NCBI GenBank assembly: GCA_023417655.1
Contig: JAEZFD010000054.1
Span: forward strand, 106,244 to 170,243
Length of the DNA: 64,000 nucleotides
DNA from: Planctomycetota bacterium
Lineage (GTDB): Bacteria; Planctomycetota; Planctomycetia; Planctomycetales; Planctomycetaceae
Direction: 5' to 3'
Below the pieces are notes generated by a model. That model made no database searches, was not told where the DNA came from, and saw only the letters and a program-made list of their open reading frames with translations. Below, piece by piece: positions 7,519 to 19,210 of the stretch (positions are counted from its first letter, which is position 1; the number at the start of each line of letters is the position of its first letter). The position numbers and the translations under genes are program-made.

Positions 7519-9165
7519 CTAATGCGCGGCCGTGGCAGCTGGCGTCGACTGCGGCTTGCGAACGAAGATGATTCCTTTGCTGTCGGAATACTTCTTCTCC
7601 CAGCCTTCCAGAGACTCCATCGCTGCGACGAGGTCTTTCTGTTCGAGTTTGCTGGCGATCACCGTCTGGATGCTGTAGCGATCCAGCTTCTCCTGCCAGT
7701 TCGTTCCGGTGTGAACGATATTCAGATAGTCGCGCCAGACCTCGGTCGGAATGAGATGAGCATGCGAGTTCACATAGATCTGCATCTCCTTCGGACCGGC
7801 CCACTGCAAATAGTCACCCCATTCATAGGGATTGAAGACCATCCCGACCGGGGGATTCCGTCTCAGATAACCGGCGACGTCGATTGGAGTGAGTGGGGAA
7901 ACAACCCGACGGAACTGCTTCAGCACTGCATCCTGATCTTTGGGAGGCCCCTGAATGACCCGCACTCCGAAGGGGGAGTATGCAAATGCGATCCACAGAA
8001 TCCCGACGGTCACCACAGTCCAGAGCCCCCCTTCACGACGAACCGGAGGGGTTGCGTGTCGCAGATGACGCCAGACGGCCGCCAGATGCAGTCCCAGGTA
8101 ATACGCAACGACAGGCGCCCACCAGACAATCATTCGGGAGTGCCAGAGCATTCCGAAGCTGAGTCCTCCCAGCAGCAGCAATTCTCCGACTGTCACCCGA
8201 CGCGGGCTGAAGCGATACAGAATGAACAATCCTGCAGCGAGGCAGAAGGCCGCTCGTCCCTGCTTCATTCGTAGAGTGAGCGGATCCCATTCAATCAGCG
8301 ATTGCAGGTTCAGGTTCCCGGAAACGGCAAAGACTTCTGCATAAGCACCGATTCCATAAGGGTTGAGAAGAACCGCCAGTGCTGACAGTTCCAGCGCGAG
8401 TAGCAGGCCGCGAATCTTTGTCTCGGCGAAGACAAATTTCAGCTCCTTCGTACGCAGCAGCACATCTACGATCCGCCCGGTCAGCATTGCTCCCAGCATG
8501 GCGAGTCCGACAATGAACGAGCCGTGAACATTCGCCCACACTGCAAAGACAGCAGCAATTGCCAGTGGAAACCAGCGTTTCCACTGAGGAGCGGTCACCA
8601 TCATAAACACGACTGCGAAGCAGACCATCCCTGCCAGCTGCGGGCGAACAACGAGAATCTGCTGATAGCTTCCCCAATAGAATGCCAGCAGCGTGACGAG
8701 CGCGGCACCCACGTTTCGAGTGCGACGGAACACACCGAACATCAACAATCCGGCGACGGTCGCAATGCCGAGTCCGTTGAGGAATTGAATCCCGGCAATT
8801 CCGAACCGGGAAATCATCGTGTATCCCAGCACCTGACTCAGCCACGGGAGATCAACGAACGGCACTCCCTTCGCGAGTGGCAAAGTTGGTTCAACGGTCG
8901 GTACGGTCCCGTGCGTGACAATCCAGCGGCCATAGTTCAGGTGCCCCCAAAGATCCGTGTGCCAGACCGGGAGAACACTGGAGAAGATAAAAACGATCCC
9001 GAGTACAAACGTCAGCCCCGCTGTCGCAGCGGAAGACCGCAACCATGCCGGCGTCCGGTCCTGGAGCAGGGCGACGTTCGGCTGCCCGTCAGGAGTAACA
9101 TATTGGGGTTTTATGGTCGAATCCTTCAATGACTCTGTCTCTTGACCATCAGCTGTCAAACTCAT
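7519..9165 (-). CDS. Polytopic membrane protein, GT-C glycosyltransferase-like
   Basis: About 548 residues with roughly ten membrane segments and a soluble C-terminal domain of about 110 residues (WGDYLQW, then IVHTGTNWQEKLDRY). The first large loop contains HTDLWGHLNYGRWI, with an Asp in the position where GT-C transferases have a catalytic acid. Architecture and loop chemistry suggest sugar transfer from a polyprenyl carrier at the outer face of the membrane, but this is inference. The ATG at 9165 is chosen over a start at 9267, whose extra 34 residues look non-coding. It shares its plan with the protein at 2174-3811, though the two are not obviously close paralogues. Confidence 0.72.
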   Translation of the reverse strand: MSLTADGQETESLKDSTIKPQYVTPDGQPNVALLQDRTPAWLRSSAATAGLTFVLGIVFIFSSVLPVWHTDLWGHLNYGRWIVTHGTVPTVEPTLPLAKGVPFVDLPWLSQVLGYTMISRFGIAGIQFLNGLGIATVAGLLMFGVFRRTRNVGAALVTLLAFYWGSYQQILVVRPQLAGMVCFAVVFMMVTAPQWKRWFPLAIAAVFAVWANVHGSFIVGLAMLGAMLTGRIVDVLLRTKELKFVFAETKIRGLLLALELSALAVLLNPYGIGAYAEVFAVSGNLNLQSLIEWDPLTLRMKQGRAAFCLAAGLFILYRFSPRRVTVGELLLLGGLSFGMLWHSRMIVWWAPVVAYYLGLHLAAVWRHLRHATPPVRREGGLWTVVTVGILWIAFAYSPFGVRVIQGPPKDQDAVLKQFRRVVSPLTPIDVAGYLRRNPPVGMVFNPYEWGDYLQWAGPKEMQIYVNSHAHLIPTEVWRDYLNIVHTGTNWQEKLDRYSIQTVIASKLEQKDLVAAMESLEGWEKKYSDSKGIIFVRKPQSTPAATAAH

Positions 9166-9574
9166 TGTGTCATTCCGGCAATGATTGAAAAGGCAAGACT
9201 TCGCCATCCTGCGAATGCGCCTGCCCAAAGCGGCCGTCTCGGGAGCATCACCTTCCGGGTGGATCACAGTCAGCTGCGATCCCAGGATGAGTCATGAATG
9301 GTCGTGATGCTGCGGCGACCTGAGGAGACTCGGCCATTGGAACCTAATTCCCCCCGGTGACCTCGGTCGAGCGCGTTCCGGAGACGCGACACGAATTCCG
9401 CGGTCTGACGACGTTCCACTTCCGGCAGCGCGGGTTGCACGGGATCTAATGGAATGTCGACTTCCCGCCACTCGCCGGAATTCTGTCGCTGGATGCAGCG
9501 GTCCCCAGGGCATAGACTCACCGCAGAGCGATCGGCGACGGCGATTTTCCGGCATCATGATACGGAGACGGACA
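9166..9574. other. Divergent intergenic region, nothing recognised
   Basis: About 410 bases between the GT-C-like gene and kbl. No supported gene or RNA. Both promoters should lie here; the only element I can define is the ribosome binding site GGAG at 9564-9567 before the GTG of kbl. Confidence 0.4.
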
Positions 9575-10759
9575 GTGGCGAATGATTTCGAAGCTCATTT
9601 TCTTGCCCAGCTCGAGCAGGTCCGTTCTCAAGGTCTCGAGAAGAAAGAACGCCTTCTCAGTTCCCCTCAGAATGGACGAGTGAACGTCGCCAGCGGCCAG
9701 CCGGTCCTCAACCTGTGTGCGAACAATTATCTCGGGCTGGCAGATCATCCGGAAATCGTCGCCGCCGCGAAATCAGCACTCGATCGCTGGGGTTTCGGCA
9801 TGGCGAGTGTCCGCTTTATCTGCGGCACTCAGCAGATTCACCGTGAACTGGAACAGCGTCTGAGTCAGTTCCTCAAGACGGACGACACCATTCTGTATTC
9901 GTCGTGCTTCGATGCGAATACCGGTCTGTTCGAAACGCTGCTGTCGGCCGAAGACGCGATCATCTCTGATGAGCTGAATCATGCCAGCATCATCGACGGT
10001 GTCCGGCTCTGCAAAGCTCAACGGTTCCGTTACAAAAACAATGATATGGCCGACCTCGAGCTGCAGCTGAAAGCGGCGCAGAATGCCCGATTTCGCCTGA
10101 TCGCCACCGATGGCGTCTTCTCTATGGATGGTTCACTCGCGAACCTGACAGACATTTGCGAACTGGCTGACCAATATGACGCTCAGGTGATGGTCGACGA
10201 TTCCCACGCCGTTGGGTTTGTCGGACCGACAGGCGCCGGGACCCCAGAGAAGTTCGGCGTCCAGGACCGGATCGACATTCTCACTGGCACATTGGGGAAA
10301 GCATTGGGAGGGGCCAGCGGCGGTTATACCAGCGGCCGTAAGCCAATCATTGACTGGCTGCGACAGCGAAGCCGGCCCTACCTGTTCTCCAACTCATTGG
10401 CCCCCCCGATTGTGGCTGCAAGCATGACGGCACTGGACCTGATCAGTCGTGGAGATGATCTCAGGCAAAGTCTGTGGACGAACACTGCGTTTTTCCGCGA
10501 GCAGATTTCCCGAGTCGGCCTGACGGTACTCCCCGGTGAACACCCGATCGTTCCGATTATGCTGGGAGATGCCGTCGTCGCCGGTCGGATGGCTGATGCA
10601 TTATTGCAACGCGGAATCTATGTCGTCGGCTTTTCCTTCCCGGTTGTCCCGCAAGGGAAAGCACGCATCCGCACGCAAATGTCCGCAGCCCACTCTCTGG
10701 AGGATTTATCCTTCGCAATTGAGCAGTTCTCAGCCGCCAAGACACAGCTGGGGTTGTAA
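9575..10759 (+). CDS. kbl: Glycine C-acetyltransferase (2-amino-3-ketobutyrate CoA ligase)
   Basis: This PLP enzyme of the alpha-oxoamine synthase family cleaves 2-amino-3-ketobutyrate with CoA into glycine and acetyl-CoA during threonine breakdown. The sequence follows E. coli Kbl closely: NLCANNYLGLADHP, GFGMASVRFICGTQ, YSSCFDANTGLFE, the VDDSHAVGFVG cofactor loop, and the PLP lysine at about residue 242 in TGTLGKALGGASGG. The GTG start at 9575 gives 394 residues, the family length, and has GGAG seven bases upstream; an ATG at 9557 would add six residues without a site. Threonine dehydrogenase, its usual partner, is not in the window. Confidence 0.95.
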   Translation: MANDFEAHFLAQLEQVRSQGLEKKERLLSSPQNGRVNVASGQPVLNLCANNYLGLADHPEIVAAAKSALDRWGFGMASVRFICGTQQIHRELEQRLSQFLKTDDTILYSSCFDANTGLFETLLSAEDAIISDELNHASIIDGVRLCKAQRFRYKNNDMADLELQLKAAQNARFRLIATDGVFSMDGSLANLTDICELADQYDAQVMVDDSHAVGFVGPTGAGTPEKFGVQDRIDILTGTLGKALGGASGGYTSGRKPIIDWLRQRSRPYLFSNSLAPPIVAASMTALDLISRGDDLRQSLWTNTAFFREQISRVGLTVLPGEHPIVPIMLGDAVVAGRMADALLQRGIYVVGFSFPVVPQGKARIRTQMSAAHSLEDLSFAIEQFSAAKTQLGL

Positions 10760-11228
10760 GAACGACAACCGACGGTGGCAAAAATAACAATCAGAGGGCG
10801 CGAAGCGATGATAGCGAGAGGCATGGTTAAGCCGGTCGAATTTGCGCGATGACAAACCAGAATCGGTGTCTCAACAGGCGCAATGGTCGCCCGGATCCGC
10901 CCAGTCGGATTTACCCCAAATAGTGGGCCTGCAACTAACTCGAAAGCGTTCCAAGGCTTACGAAAAGCTTCTGTTTTTGAGGCAGTGATGGCATCTGCGC
11001 TGCAATGCTTTCAATCACAATTCAACAGAAACGCAACTCAGGTTTGCGGTCTCGTCGCAACGAAGTTTAGGTACGTCAGGCCGTTACTATTGCCGAATCC
11101 CGATGAATGTCAGGTTTCCGTACCTTCCCTGACGGGAGGGGATTCTCAAGCGCAGACTTGAGCAGGGGATGGTAACAGCGCGACAGACCGCAGACTTGAG
11201 TCGTTTCTATTTCGCCTTTGCCGATGAA
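10760..11228. other. Intergenic region, nothing recognised
   Basis: About 470 bases between the convergent kbl and the minus-strand gene at 11229. Short frames here have atypical composition and no ribosome binding sites. No clear terminator hairpin was found. Confidence 0.35.
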
Positions 11229-11903
11229 CTATGCAGGGGCCTTCGCACATCGAGCAGCATTGAGCAGTGATGCAAGCTGTTCAATTTCCACGCGGGTCAA
11301 TAACCCGTCAGCCAGTGGAAGCGTCTCCAGAGAAACGTACCAGCGGCCGAGCACGTCGAAGAGACACTGATATTCTGCTTCTCGCAGTCCGTTCTGTTCT
11401 TTGAGGGGAACGGCTTGGGCGGGGGGAATATCCTGATACTGGCTCAGTACCAGGAAGAGTCCATCCTGCACGAAGTTCGTTTGTAACTGTTGCAACGAAT
11501 CTGCAAGGGGTCGCTTGATCGGATGGAAGCACTCGATCGGCCCACGACACAGGAACCGTCGAGCGGTTTCAGGGTCGGTGCGTACTAGCCTTGCCGCCGA
11601 CTCACAGGCTGCATAGATGACCGCTTCTTCCAGAAGGGTCGCCTGATGAGGGATCGGCGTCGCATGTCGCGACCATGTCTCGATTAACAGCGACAGCTGT
11701 ACTTGGGCCGGGACATTCCGCAGGAACGGAACTTCTGTCAGGAATCCAAAATTGCGGTCAGGGCATACGTCAAGCTGGAGGGCTAACTCCAGTCTTTCTC
11801 TCGTATCCAGGCATGCCAAACGGAATGCCATGTAGGAAAGTTCAGTTCGAGGGAATTTGCGGGGGCTGATCGAGAGCATGGCAGGCATGTTGGCAAAGTT
11901 CAT
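11229..11903 (-). CDS. Hypothetical protein, unknown family
   Basis: A 224-residue protein predicted soluble and mostly helical, without signal peptide or membrane segment. Coding composition is good throughout (many Leu, Arg, Glu, Ala), and the ATG at 11903 has GGAG eight bases upstream, supporting a real gene. I see no catalytic motif. It stands alone, with gene-poor DNA on both sides, in a region where lineage-specific genes would be expected. Function unknown. Confidence 0.65.
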   Translation of the reverse strand: MNFANMPAMLSISPRKFPRTELSYMAFRLACLDTRERLELALQLDVCPDRNFGFLTEVPFLRNVPAQVQLSLLIETWSRHATPIPHQATLLEEAVIYAACESAARLVRTDPETARRFLCRGPIECFHPIKRPLADSLQQLQTNFVQDGLFLVLSQYQDIPPAQAVPLKEQNGLREAEYQCLFDVLGRWYVSLETLPLADGLLTRVEIEQLASLLNAARCAKAPA

Positions 11904-12562
11904 TCCTGCAACTCCACTGAATCTTTCGATTACCGCAAGTTTCTCCCAAACTGAATAGACGCCTGTGGTTTGGTCACGCGCGAAAGCCGCATTTCACCCA
12001 AACCACCTATCTTGAACGTTGCGGGAATACAACAGGTGATTTTCTGTCACATCACGCGTTGCAAAAACTCACCCCGCCCGACTGTCAGAACCTGAAGCAG
12101 AATGTTTTGGAAGTGTTCCAATGTTGAAGCATGGACAGTTCCGGAGTTGGGGCGTAGCTCAACAAACCTCCTTCCGTTCGATCGTCTGAGGGAAGAGAAC
12201 TCTCAGTGCATGGCGAGAAGATAGGTGAGCGGGCAAAGGGGCAGGGATGATACCCTGGCAGCTCACGGCGCTCAGTGAGAATTACTCTGGAGTGTTCTCC
12301 AGCCTGTGCCTCAATGGGCGAACAGAGCGAAAGACAGCCGTTCTGAAGTCGTCCGATCTGAGATCGTCGGGTTGGTGCTGACAAACTGAGGCTGAGAACT
12401 CGCCCACCTTTATAAGGAACAGGAATCAGCGCAGCCGGACTCGCCCTCTTCGCTATGACCTAGGGAGGGAGCCAGAGTTTGACAAGCGCAGGGGCCGACG
12501 AGATTCCGGCACTCAATGCAGGTGCTGGAGTTGGTTGAAGTCGTCGGCAAGAAAGTCGGGAG
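11904..12562. other. Intergenic region, no gene supported
   Basis: About 660 bases. Frames here (for example a 99-codon minus frame at 12085-12384) are rich in Cys, Pro and Ser and lack ribosome binding sites, so I treat them as chance. A short GGGGCGTAGCTCA stretch near 12149 mimics a tRNA 5' end but cannot fold as one. Confidence 0.35.
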
Positions 12563-12751
12563 CTATTTCACCCGATGGAACGTTTCGCCCTGTTCACGGT
12601 CTTTGCGGCGCATTTCATCCAGAATGACCGGATGCAGCCCGCGACTCCGCTCATTTTGAGGGACGTAATTCTGCCGTGCCCAGGTCCGCAAGCGAATCTC
12701 TTCCACAAAGTCGACTTCGTGATGGGGTTCGGAAGTCCGCGTCATATCCAT
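12563..12751 (-). CDS. Small hypothetical protein (62 aa)
   Basis: A 62-residue charged protein (MDMTRTSEPHHEVDF at the start, LDEMRRKDREQG near the end) with a Trp/Tyr core RTWARQNYVP. The ATG at 12751 has an excellent ribosome binding site, GAGGAG six bases upstream. Composition is protein-like, with no hydrophobic segment. It resembles short soluble planctomycete proteins I recall, but I cannot name a family. It lies alone in a gene-poor stretch. Function unknown. Confidence 0.65.
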   Translation of the reverse strand: MDMTRTSEPHHEVDFVEEIRLRTWARQNYVPQNERSRGLHPVILDEMRRKDREQGETFHRVK

Positions 12752-13156
12752 CAATCGCTCCTCTTCGGGGAGATCCCGCGCCGGGATCCGTTCGTCCTGC
12801 GACGACTTCAGATTAACAAAGATCGACCGCAGTGATTGCGGTGCCCCATTTCAGGGGAATTTCGCACTTCACGCTATCACGGGCACCCTGTCCATTCAAA
12901 CAAAAAACGGTGCCTGCAACCACTTTCTTTGCATCTCACGTCCCGACGGGGGCACGTGCTCTTCACGGCGAGATTTGAATGTGATCCAAACTGGGGCCAG
13001 AGCATTAAAAGGGGCAATTTGCGTGGACGCCCCCCACCCCGGCCTCTCCGGTTGGCAAAAAGAAGACAGGAAAGATGATCGGCCTGCGGTGCCTGACGCA
13101 ATGAGTCGAATTTTCAGATTCGCTCAACGAGATCGACTCGTCCAGATACACGTTTC
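12752..13156. other. Intergenic region, nothing recognised
   Basis: About 400 bases between the divergent 62-residue protein gene and the marR promoter. No supported gene. Only small hairpins (for example 12826-12842, 6-bp stem) are visible. Confidence 0.35.
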
Positions 13157-13199
13157 GACAACTATTGTCTTGACGCCTTTCTGGGACGGCGGGTAGAGT
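13157..13199 (+). promoter_or_regulatory. Candidate marR promoter with overlapping palindromic operator
   Basis: A perfect inverted repeat GACAA-CTA-TTGTC (13157-13169) abuts TTGACG (13170-13175), which is followed 18 bases later by TAGAGT (13194-13199). These fit a -35/-10 pair starting transcription a few bases before the ATG at 13208, so the message would be nearly leaderless. MarR proteins commonly bind short palindromes at their own promoters; autoregulation here is inference. Confidence 0.45.
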
Positions 13200-13207
13200 T
13201 TCTGCTT

Positions 13208-13678
13208 ATGGATCAGACTGCTGGTAATCCCCGAAGCTCCTCGCGCAGGCCACACTACGACTCCCCTCAACAGGAGGCGTACCTGAATCTCTGGCAGACC
13301 TACGATGAACTCAAAGCCATCGAGGAGGCACTCTTCGGGAAGTACGACCTGTCTGCACAGCAATACAATGCCTTGCGACTCTTGAGATCCGTCTCGCCCA
13401 GCACAATGCCAACCTTGAGCCTGGGAGCCCAGCTGATTTCACGGGCCCCGGACATGACTCGACTGCTGGACAAACTTGAGCGTCGCGGGCTGGTGCGACG
13501 GGAACGACGCGAAGACAACCGCCGCGTCGTCGAAGTCGGCATCACCGAACAGGGGCTCGAACTTCTGAAAGAACTCGCCGAGCCACTTCACGATGTCCAT
13601 CTGCAGCAACTCGGGCACCTCCACCCCGACGAACTTCAACAGCTGATCCAACTGCTGAACAAGGCGCGTCAGCGGTAA
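13208..13678 (+). CDS. MarR-family transcriptional regulator
   Basis: A 156-residue winged-helix regulator. MarR proteins are dimeric, ligand- or oxidant-responsive repressors. The sequence shows the family pattern: helical N-terminus, the recognition-helix region LGAQLISRAPDMTRLLDKLERRGLV, the wing RRERREDNRRVVEVGITEQG, and a C-terminal dimerisation helix. No cysteine suggests itself as a redox sensor of OhrR type. It lies about 100 bases upstream of, and in line with, a halogenase-like flavoenzyme, which is a likely regulatory target. A palindrome overlapping its promoter suggests it also controls itself. Confidence 0.92.
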   Translation: MDQTAGNPRSSSRRPHYDSPQQEAYLNLWQTYDELKAIEEALFGKYDLSAQQYNALRLLRSVSPSTMPTLSLGAQLISRAPDMTRLLDKLERRGLVRRERREDNRRVVEVGITEQGLELLKELAEPLHDVHLQQLGHLHPDELQQLIQLLNKARQR

Positions 13679-13776
13679 CACGCGGACGTTCCAACCGACT
13701 CAGCCGCCGAACTACGGCAGTGATTCAATCTCCTCATCTCGTTCTGACTTCGACCGTTTTTCAAAGAAAGCGATTC

Positions 13777-15024
13777 ATGACGATTCCCGCCAGTACTGAT
13801 GTGATCGTGATTGGTGGCGGCCCGGCGGGCGCGACAGCTTCAACGCTGATCGCCCAGAAGGGACTGCAAGTCACCCTGTTCGAACGGGATCACTTCCCGC
13901 GGTTTCATATTGGCGAATCGCTCATCCCGGAGACCTATTGGGTCCTCAAACGCCTGAATATGTTGCCCAAGATGCGGGCCAGTCATTTCGTCGAAAAGTA
14001 CAGCGTCCAGTTCGTCAGCGCGAGTGGCAGGACTTCCGCACCGTTCGATTTCTGGGACAACAAGCCGCATGAATGCTCTCAGACTTGGCAGGTGCGACGC
14101 AGCGAATTCGACAAGATGATGCTGGACAACGCGGCCGAACATGGCGTCAATGTCCACGAAGGAGTCCGCGTCCTTGATGTACTGATGGACGGTGAGAGAG
14201 TCGTCGGCGTTCGGATCAAAACCGAGGATGGCGCCGAACACGAAGTCCGCGCCAAGGTCGTCGTCGACGCCAGCGGACAAAGCTCGATGCTCATCAACAA
14301 GTTCAAACTGAAGATCTCGGATCCTCAGCTGAACAAAGGAGCCATCTGGACCTACTTCAAGGGAGCCCATCGCGCTGAAGGTCGTAACGGCGGAGCGACT
14401 CTCGTGTTGCAGGTGTTCGAGAAGAAAGGCTGGTTCTGGTACATCCCGCTGCATGACGACATTACCAGTGTCGGAGTGGTGGCTGACTTCGACTACCTCT
14501 TCAAAAACCGAGGAACAGACTTCGAAAAAACTTACTGGGAAGAAGTTGAACGCTGCCCCGGCGTGAAAGAACGGATCTCACAGGCGACCGTCTGTGACCG
14601 GTTCCGCACGACAAAAGACTACACGTACAAGAGCAAGCAGCTGGCTGGCGACGGTTGGGTGATGGTCGGGGACGCCTTCGGGTTCCTCGATCCGCTGTAC
14701 TCGTCCGGCGTGTTGCTCGCACTCAAGTCGGGTTCTCTCGCTGCTGACGCAATTGGCGACGCTTTCGAGAAGAATGACTTCACCGCCGACCAACTCGGTG
14801 CCTGGGGCCCTGACTTCATCGCCGGCATGAACCGCATGCGACGACTGGTCGTGGAATACTACGAGGGCTTGAATTTCGGGAAGTTCATCCGCCGATTTCC
14901 GAACCATCAGGGGGACGTCACGGACCTGTTGATTGGAGACCTCTTCGATCCCGCCCGGGAGGAAGTCCTCCGTTCGATCGATCAGTTCCATAAAGAGAAC
15001 GGCGAGAAAGTCCTCGAGCGATAA
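13777..15024 (+). CDS. FAD-dependent oxidoreductase with flavin-dependent halogenase signatures
   Basis: About 415 residues. The N-terminal FAD Rossmann motif VIVIGGGPAGAT is followed by PRFHIGESLIP, typical of the halogenase branch of flavin monooxygenases. A lysine at about residue 74 (FVEKYSVQF) sits where halogenases keep the lysine that forms the chloramine or hypohalous species. WFWYIP at about 219-224 matches the WxWxIP motif that blocks monooxygenation, and GDAFGFLDPLYSSGV is the second FAD motif. The alternative is a geranylgeranyl-reductase-type oxidoreductase, which shares the fold but not WxWxIP. Substrate unknown; no carrier protein or flavin reductase is nearby. The ATG at 13777 is chosen because the Rossmann strand follows directly; a GTG at 13720 would add 19 residues. 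Confidence 0.8.
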   Translation: MTIPASTDVIVIGGGPAGATASTLIAQKGLQVTLFERDHFPRFHIGESLIPETYWVLKRLNMLPKMRASHFVEKYSVQFVSASGRTSAPFDFWDNKPHECSQTWQVRRSEFDKMMLDNAAEHGVNVHEGVRVLDVLMDGERVVGVRIKTEDGAEHEVRAKVVVDASGQSSMLINKFKLKISDPQLNKGAIWTYFKGAHRAEGRNGGATLVLQVFEKKGWFWYIPLHDDITSVGVVADFDYLFKNRGTDFEKTYWEEVERCPGVKERISQATVCDRFRTTKDYTYKSKQLAGDGWVMVGDAFGFLDPLYSSGVLLALKSGSLAADAIGDAFEKNDFTADQLGAWGPDFIAGMNRMRRLVVEYYEGLNFGKFIRRFPNHQGDVTDLLIGDLFDPAREEVLRSIDQFHKENGEKVLER

Positions 15025-15289
15025 AGCATCGACTCGCCGGGGATCGCATCACCGAAACTCGATCTGAACACAGAATGTCCGTTTTCAGAGCATCTGAAGG
15101 CGGGCTTTCTGTCCTTTTCAGCCGGTGAAAGAGCGCCGAAGCCGCCGGAATCCGTCTGGCCTGTCCCCACGGATGCGTGTGCTCTATTCTTTCGCGAGTT
15201 GACGAGTGATACGATCCAACATCCACTGCGCCGCCGCCTGGCATCAGGCGAGCTCCGGCTGCGATACTGCCTGTCCATGAAGCCCTGTG

Positions 15290-17923
<2,634 letters not shown>

Positions 17924-18231
17924 TAATCCTCCAAAATGTCTCGGCGTCCAAGACGTTGTAGATCCTTCCGTCAAACGAAGTTCGGCAATTGACCGCGGCT
18001 GTCCAGCAGGTAAAATTGGCTGTTTGGTAGATGAAACTCCGGAGGTGGAAATATGAAATTTTTCCTGCCAGTCGCAGCCTTCACAAACACGCCTTCGGCA
18101 ATCCTGCCAGCGTCAGGCAGTTCAGCGTGAACTACCCTCAACTTCAACCTGAGAACATAGTGTGGCCCGTCGCCGAAAGCGTCGAGCCCAACCCGTCTTT
18201 CGCTGTGACAACCCTTTGAAGGAGAGGTCGA
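17924..18231. other. Intergenic region between alaS and hpf
   Basis: About 310 bases with no supported gene and no clear terminator for alaS. The end carries the ribosome binding site GGAGAGG (18221-18227) that fixes the GTG start of hpf. Confidence 0.4.
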
Positions 18232-18585
18232 GTGCAGATTGAAATCACGTGTCGTCACGGTTCGATCAGTCCTGATTTTCATGACTACATTACCCGGAAA
18301 ACCTCAAAGCTCGTCACACTGTTTGAACGTGTGACGTCCATCCGAGTGACACTGGATTACGAGGGGGATCGAGTCAAAGTTGAAATCCTCGTCGACGCAG
18401 AGCACAAACACGATTTCGTGACCTCTCAAGTGACGGACGCCCAGGACGCCGGGGCCTGTTTCGATCAGGCACTCGCGAAAATGGAGCAGCAGATCCGGAA
18501 GTACAAAGAAAAAGTCCAGGACCACCGTCGAGACAAGCCACTGAATGAACTCGTCGCAGACGGGCTCGATGTCGAGCCAGCCTAA
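18232..18585 (+). CDS. hpf: Ribosome hibernation-promoting factor (HPF/RaiA family)
   Basis: A 117-residue protein of the short HPF/YfiA type, which binds the 30S decoding region and silences ribosomes in slow growth. The start MQIEITCRHGSISPDFHDYI and the strand/helix pattern with KFERV-like and RVKVEILVDAEHKHDF segments fit the beta-alpha-beta fold; the C-terminal dimerisation domain of long HPF is absent. The GTG start is well supported by GGAG seven bases upstream. It is followed by a terminator and then by ptsN, an order seen around rpoN in many bacteria, though rpoN itself is not here. Confidence 0.9.
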   Translation: MQIEITCRHGSISPDFHDYITRKTSKLVTLFERVTSIRVTLDYEGDRVKVEILVDAEHKHDFVTSQVTDAQDAGACFDQALAKMEQQIRKYKEKVQDHRRDKPLNELVADGLDVEPA

Positions 18586-18708
18586 GACGCTAACATTTCT
18601 GACATAAGATGTTGCGTTAGCGGGAAACGGCAATTGTCCCTCGCTGCGGCGTCAAATTCAGAAACAAATCTCAAAGAACCTGCTGGTTCATGAGCATGAC
18701 AAAGAGAA

Positions 18709-18750
18709 AAGGGGGCGAGTGCGATAGCCGCATGAGCCCCCTTATTTTTT
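18709..18750 (+). terminator. Rho-independent terminator of hpf
   Basis: Perfect 8-bp stem AAGGGGGC/GCCCCCTT (18709-18716 with 18736-18743), a 19-base loop, then ATTTTTT. It lies about 120 bases after the hpf stop codon. Confidence 0.85.
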
Positions 18751-18865
18751 GAAATAACTCGAGTGTCGTCGCTCGGGACAGACTGACGTCTCAGGGAGAA
18801 TCTACAGCTCAATTCAAAACGACTCTGTGAATCAATCGCAAGAAATTGCTGCAAATTCATACAGA

Positions 18866-19073
18866 TTGTCCTGAAACTGTCGCGAATGCGGGCTCACTCC
18901 GCTTTTATCTCATCGGCAGAACTGCCTCACCCCGGCCTATGGTCTGTCTCTGGCGTGTCTTTGGGATGAGAAGAAGTTCCCAGGGAGACGAACAGGACTT
19001 CGCTTGTGCCTGAAATCTGTAAAACCGGCCTGAATATTGAGTTGCCAGTGTTGTCCTGAAAGTGTCGGGAAAT
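18866..19073 (+). repeat. Two 23-base direct repeats upstream of ptsN
   Basis: The copies at 18866-18888 and 19051-19073 share TTGTCCTGAAA, then C or G, TGTCG, then C or G, GAA. They are 185 bases apart, both on the same strand, and the second ends about 140 bases before ptsN. A duplicated protein-binding site or promoter element is plausible; the alternative is chance similarity. Confidence 0.4.
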
Positions 19074-19210
19074 CACAATAACCCGGCGTTGCAGAGTCTG
19101 ACGGGGCTCGGCAGATACTGATTTCATTGATCTCCCCCTGATCATTATGCCGTTCGCAGGCCAGACGGCTCCTGCCTGCGTTGAATGTTGTCTGGAAAAG
19201 GAAGTGTCGA

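Larger units (their letters stand above)
18586..19210. other. Intergenic region between hpf and ptsN
   Basis: About 625 bases. It holds the hpf terminator (18709-18750) and two near-identical 23-base copies (18866 and 19051), probably regulatory sites for ptsN. No gene is supported. Confidence 0.5.

Noticed and set aside
10883..11161. A 92-codon plus-strand frame
   Set aside because: No ribosome binding site and no family pattern; treated as chance in a gene-poor region.
12149..12190. tRNA-like stretch beginning GGGGCGTAGCTCA and containing GTTCGATC
   Set aside because: The D-arm cannot pair (no GAGC partner), the anticodon stem is missing and the spacing is wrong.
12085..12384. A 99-codon minus-strand frame
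   Set aside because: Composition rich in Cys, Pro and Ser, no ribosome binding site, no motif.
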